Origin: Candidatus Nomurabacteria bacterium
GTDB taxonomy: Bacteria; Patescibacteriota; Minisyncoccia; Phycocordibacterales; CALRBL01
NCBI GenBank assembly: GCA_943354075.1
Contig: CALRBL010000019.1
Location: 1-8,644, forward strand
Direction of reading: 5' to 3'
Length of the DNA: 8,644 nucleotides
The notes beneath the pieces are model-generated. The model searched no databases. It was not told the DNA's origin and saw only the letters and a list, made by a program, of their open reading frames with translations. Shown piece by piece: positions 5,362 through 8,644 of the stretch. How positions within the stretch are numbered: position 1 is the first letter of the stretch; every line of letters begins with the position of its first letter. Made by a program: the position numbers and the translations under genes.

Positions 5362-7332
5362 CTATCGCACCTCCCAACCCTTCCCTTTCATTTCATTAGA
5401 AATTGTTTCCATTACTTTATTTATCTCCTCATCAGTCAGGGTTCTTTCATACGACTGAAATATCATTCGGAAGGCATAGGAAGTTTTTCCGTCCTTTTGG
5501 AAAGTATCGAACAGTTTGTGTTTCAAAAGAAGATCGGTACCGTTTGAAATGATAATCTGCTCGATCTCTTCCGCTTTTATAGAATCTGGAACGAACACCG
5601 CGATGTCGCGCACCATGAATGGATATACAGAGAATACTTTATAACTCACTTTAGGAGCAGGGCCATATCCAATTGATTCATACGAAGGTACTTCGATATG
5701 AGAAAGCAATTTATCGAGATTAATTTCCATGATACCGTCGATACTATTGATCACGCCGATCTGTTCACCTTTGTAGCGCATGAGGCCGCCGGTATCATCT
5801 ACCGTACATAAGGTCATGACATCCACGTTCAGTGCTTTGAGAAGTGCTTCTCGTGTCTCGCGGATATCCTCATTCGAAGTCTTCCCTTTTACTTTCTTCA
5901 CACGACGAATTCCTACGCACAAAGAAGTGTGTTCGCCTTTACCAATGAAAACTTTTCCAATCTCAAACATTTTTATAGAATCAAGGAAAAGAAAGTCTGC
6001 ATTGCGTGCGTTCATATCGAGCGCTTTCACCATCCCTTCTGAAAGGTTGGTGCGGAGCGCTTTTTTGTCAGACGCGAGGGGATAGCTGACTTCGATATCA
6101 CCTTTCGGAACAAAAGTATAAAGATACGCCTCCGAAAATCCTAAACCTGCCAAGATATTTTTAATATGTTCGGTTGCATAGAAACCAGAATGAACAGGGG
6201 CACCTTCTGGACGGATTGTTTGGATGGTGCCGGTGATTTTTTCATATCCGTAAAGTCGTCCCACTTCTTCTACAATATCTTCGGGAAGCACGAGATCGAA
6301 GCGATGATGAGGGATAGTGAGAGAAAGAGTGTTCCCTTCTATAACAATCACAATATTTAAACTTTTCAAAATCTCAATTATTTTTTCTTCGGGAATTTCA
6401 ATTCCAAGCTTTTTATTTATGAAATCCACACTCGTTACAATGACTCCCATTGCAACAGGTTCAGGATAGAAATCAGTAATAGGACCAAATTGTGCATCAG
6501 GAGAAAGCTTGTTAATAAGAGCGCTCACATGAACAATGCCAGACATTGCAAGCTCGGGAGTGATTTCATTCTCAAAACGTTTAGATGATTCATTACGAAG
6601 GTTGTATATAGTAGCAGTTTTACGCACCGCAGTCGGATGAAAATTCGCCGATTCGATGATAATATTTTTGGTTTCCATGGTTACCTCCGCTCGCTTCCCT
6701 CCTTTCACACCAGCGATCGCAAGTGGACCTTGTTCATCTGCAATCACAGAATCAGAAGAGGTAAGAATGATTTCTTTTCCATCGAGAAGGGTGATAGTTT
6801 CGCCCTCAGTCGCTTTCCGCACCACAATATTCCCTTTCACTTTATCAGCATCGAATGCGTGGATTGGCTGACCATAATCAAACATAGCAAGATTGCCTGC
6901 GTCGACAACAGTGTTGATGGAACGGCCATCCATTGCAGAAAGATTGTTTTTTATCTTCTCCGGAGATTCGGTGATCGAAACATTCTCGACTCGTCTTGCA
7001 ACATACCGTCTGCAGAAATTCGAATCTTCAACTTCAACAGAAACTTTTGCGACTGAATCAGTAACAACAAGAGGTTCGTCGTCGATTGTTTTTTCTACAC
7101 GAGAAAGACAGGTGAGTGCTTGCACTTCATCTGCAATACCGCGATATGAAAGACAGAAGTGTGCACGATCAGGAAGAATTTTGGCGTCGATGATTTTGTC
7201 ACCATTTCCGCTAAGGGCATCTTCAATTCCTTCAATTTCGAATGAATGAAAAGTGAAAAGTTCAGCGAGAACTTCCGCACTCGGAAGCGTGTCTTTAAAA
7301 TATTCTTGTAACCATGTGTGAGAAATTTTCAT
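5362..7332 (-). CDS. pheT: Phenylalanyl-tRNA synthetase beta subunit lacking the N-terminal tRNA-binding OB domain
   Basis: The product has 656 residues, against about 790-800 in most bacteria. With PheS it attaches Phe to tRNA-Phe and edits mischarged Tyr-tRNA. The start MKISHTWLQEYF is the usual B1 start. By residue 50 the chain has already reached DRAHFCLSYRGIADEVQALT, so the EMAP-like tRNA-binding OB domain that normally lies between (about 110 residues) is absent. The B3/B4 editing region is intact: GQPIHAFD with His158, GVKGG (208-212) and IIESANF with Glu227. The B5 domain (about 292-363) has PHHRFDLVLPEDIVEEVGRL followed by YGY, and the catalytic-like B6/B7 region follows. The C-terminal FDX-ACB anticodon-binding domain (about 566-656) is complete. 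The ATG is one base after the pheS stop (TAATATG) with no Shine-Dalgarno, so translation is probably coupled. The shortening is by domain loss, not a frameshift. Confidence 0.95.
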   Translation of the reverse strand: MKISHTWLQEYFKDTLPSAEVLAELFTFHSFEIEGIEDALSGNGDKIIDAKILPDRAHFCLSYRGIADEVQALTCLSRVEKTIDDEPLVVTDSVAKVSVEVEDSNFCRRYVARRVENVSITESPEKIKNNLSAMDGRSINTVVDAGNLAMFDYGQPIHAFDADKVKGNIVVRKATEGETITLLDGKEIILTSSDSVIADEQGPLAIAGVKGGKRAEVTMETKNIIIESANFHPTAVRKTATIYNLRNESSKRFENEITPELAMSGIVHVSALINKLSPDAQFGPITDFYPEPVAMGVIVTSVDFINKKLGIEIPEEKIIEILKSLNIVIVIEGNTLSLTIPHHRFDLVLPEDIVEEVGRLYGYEKITGTIQTIRPEGAPVHSGFYATEHIKNILAGLGFSEAYLYTFVPKGDIEVSYPLASDKKALRTNLSEGMVKALDMNARNADFLFLDSIKMFEIGKVFIGKGEHTSLCVGIRRVKKVKGKTSNEDIRETREALLKALNVDVMTLCTVDDTGGLMRYKGEQIGVINSIDGIMEINLDKLLSHIEVPSYESIGYGPAPKVSYKVFSVYPFMVRDIAVFVPDSIKAEEIEQIIISNGTDLLLKHKLFDTFQKDGKTSYAFRMIFQSYERTLTDEEINKVMETISNEMKGKGWEVR

Positions 7333-7333
7333 A

Positions 7334-8008
7334 TTATTTAAATTGATCGATGAGTCGCAAGTCGCCGTTGTACAAATGCCTTACATCGTCGATTCCATAC
7401 TTCAAAAGCGCGAGACGATCGATACCGATTCCCCACGCAAAGCCTGACCACTCTGCTGGGTCGACCCCGACAGATTTTAGAACATTTGGATGCACGAGTC
7501 CTGCGCCTCCCATTTCGAGCCATTTATCCTTCCATCGCATATCTACTTCGACACCCGGCTCCACAAACGGGAAAAAGCTGGGACGGAAACGTATTTCGAC
7601 ATCATCACCGAAAAGCTTTCTAAAGAAGTGTTCGAGTGTTCCCTTGAGATCCGCGAGCGAAACATTTTTGTCGACACAAAGGGCTTCTACTTGGAAAAAC
7701 TGTACTTCGTGCACGGCATCCGTCGCTTCGTTACGAAACACCTTACCAGGCACCACAATGCGATATGGCGGCTTCCCCGCCATCATATGACGAATCTGCA
7801 CCGAAGAAGTATGGGTACGCAAAAGCATTCCCGGATTCCCCTTAATCCAGAACGTATCCTGCATATCTCGTGCGGGATGATCTTTAGGAATATTGAGTGC
7901 ATCGAAATTGTTGAACTCGGTTTCCATTTCAGGACCTTCCGCAAATTGAAAACCAAGTTCATGAAAAACTGAATATATTTCTCGGATGATGAGCGTTAAG
8001 GGATGCAT
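7334..8008 (-). CDS. pheS: Phenylalanyl-tRNA synthetase alpha subunit, catalytic domain only
   Basis: The product has 224 residues, against about 330-350 in most bacteria. It carries the aminoacylation site that activates Phe with ATP. The class II core is complete: HPLTLIIREI at the start, FDALNIPKDHPARDMQDTFW (35-54), THTSSVQIR (65-73), motif 2 VFRNEATDAVHEVQFFQVEAL (90-110), FRPSFFPFVEPGVEVD (141-156) and motif 3 GFAWGIGIDRLALLKYGI (189-206). The N-terminal coiled-coil arm (about 100 residues), which in bacterial PheRS contacts the tRNA elbow, is missing. Motif 2 has FFQ where FHQ is usual. The start at 8008 is chosen because it lies one base after the stop of the upstream gene and begins the conserved core. 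A start at 8062 would add only a Leu/Ser-rich stretch overlapping that gene. Confidence 0.94.
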   Translation of the reverse strand: MHPLTLIIREIYSVFHELGFQFAEGPEMETEFNNFDALNIPKDHPARDMQDTFWIKGNPGMLLRTHTSSVQIRHMMAGKPPYRIVVPGKVFRNEATDAVHEVQFFQVEALCVDKNVSLADLKGTLEHFFRKLFGDDVEIRFRPSFFPFVEPGVEVDMRWKDKWLEMGGAGLVHPNVLKSVGVDPAEWSGFAWGIGIDRLALLKYGIDDVRHLYNGDLRLIDQFK

Positions 8009-8009
8009 A

Positions 8010-8644
8010 TTAGATAGAGATAGCGTTAATAAGAGTAGATGAAGCGGTGAAAATAAGTTCATAATATCCGATCTTGTCTTTTATAAACACACGTTGATCA
8101 TCCTCTTTGAAATCTACGTCTCCCGCAAGAAGCTTGTGAGTATTTTGTGGGAATCTCTTGTCGAGTTCGGTTGCGTATATTCCCTCCTTGGTAGAATAGA
8201 TGATCACATCGTTTCGCCCTGGATAAAAATCAACATATTTGATCGCACCCTCAACAACTAGAAAATCATCCCCACACGCCAATCTTTCAGCGTCACAAAA
8301 ATAGAATGGAGTTGAATCTTCGCTTCCCTTCCAAGAAGCAACAATTCCTCTTTTTTCAACAGAGATCTCAATATCTTTTTTAGTGATCGCAGTAGACAAA
8401 GCAACAATACTCGAAGTCGAGGCGCGTCCGAGATTCAAAAGTAATGAATTGGTAGAGGTCGCAGTAGAAGTTGCAAAGAGCTTCACAACATCCGCATACA
8501 AACCATTAGTCACCGATGTTCCGGTGTTAAGTTTTACAAAACGCGGAACAGAGCTTGTACCTATAACTTCAGGAATAATAAAGGGGTACCCTTCGGTAAC
8601 TCTTTTTTCTCTCACTACCAAAGTTTTTTTCCAAGGAATATATC
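8010..8644 (-). CDS. PEGA-domain membrane protein with beta-propeller-like C-terminus (5' end outside window)
   Basis: The frame is open to the window edge; 210 residues are visible and the N-terminus is missing. The first residues, YIPWKKTLVVREKRVTEGYP, match the end of a PEGA domain, a small beta module common in surface proteins. The downstream part is rich in beta strands with repeats such as DIEISVEKRGIVASWKG, KYVDFYPGRNDVIIYSTKEGIYATELD and VDFKEDDQRVFIKDKIGYYEL, as in a WD40/TolB-like propeller. CPR proteins of this design usually have an N-terminal membrane anchor, but that part is not seen here. A TTG at 8621 is only an internal codon. It is the first visible gene of the pheS-pheT operon, its TAA one base before the pheS ATG. 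Why a surface protein is coupled to a tRNA synthetase is unclear. The exact role is unknown. Confidence 0.8.
   Translation of the reverse strand, partial: YIPWKKTLVVREKRVTEGYPFIIPEVIGTSSVPRFVKLNTGTSVTNGLYADVVKLFATSTATSTNSLLLNLGRASTSSIVALSTAITKKDIEISVEKRGIVASWKGSEDSTPFYFCDAERLACGDDFLVVEGAIKYVDFYPGRNDVIIYSTKEGIYATELDKRFPQNTHKLLAGDVDFKEDDQRVFIKDKIGYYELIFTASSTLINAISI

Noticed and set aside
6637..7056. Long plus-strand ORFs opposite pheT, pheS and gyrB
   Set aside because: They lie antisense to strongly conserved genes, have no recognisable domains, promoters or ribosome sites, and have compositions expected of shadow frames.
8009..8062. Longer PheS start at 8062
   Set aside because: The extra 18 residues are Leu/Ser-rich, unlike the PheS coiled-coil, and overlap the upstream gene. 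The ATG at 8008 begins the conserved core one base after the upstream stop.

Overview
The window looks like a piece of a small, reduced genome from the Candidate Phyla Radiation (Patescibacteria), most likely a Parcubacteria-type lineage. The reasons are a PEGA/beta-propeller membrane protein, a solitary PemK/MazF-like protein beginning KDFDGWN, a sortase beside Ig/PKD-like surface proteins, phenylalanyl-tRNA synthetase subunits that both lack their usual N-terminal RNA-binding modules, and almost no Shine-Dalgarno sequences at gene starts. The genetic code is standard: the large genes contain no in-frame TGA. The lineage is inferred from gene content; no 16S or phylogeny is available here.

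Region 1 (1-2331) is a cell-surface locus. A secreted Asn-rich protein with Ig/PKD-like repeats (minus strand, cut by the window start) lies downstream of a sortase gene, also on the minus strand. Divergent from the sortase is a plus-strand gene for a membrane-anchored protein with a CARDB-like C-terminal domain. The two divergent promoters share one palindromic -35 block, and each -10 box lies only 6-7 bases before its ATG, so both mRNAs should be leaderless.

Region 2 (2332-4560) holds a long convergent hairpin terminator at 2347-2432 and gyrB on the minus strand. gyrB has an extended -10 box 8 bases before its ATG.

Region 3 (4561-4908) is the only sizeable gap between large genes and is the most unusual stretch. 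A 168-bp segment (4635-4802) is bounded by a 9-bp inverted repeat. It contains a 13-bp imperfect palindrome around a seven-base homopolymer, a 28-codon minus-strand ORF with a strong Shine-Dalgarno sequence, and a plus-strand intrinsic terminator ending in T7. It may be a small peptide gene, a structured RNA, a small repeat element, or a combination.

Region 4 (4882-8644) is a tight minus-strand operon: PEGA/beta-propeller membrane protein (5' end outside the window), pheS, pheT, then a PemK/MazF-family gene and a hairpin. The first two junctions are both exactly TAATATG, one base between stop and start, which suggests translational coupling. PheS and PheT together form phenylalanyl-tRNA synthetase.
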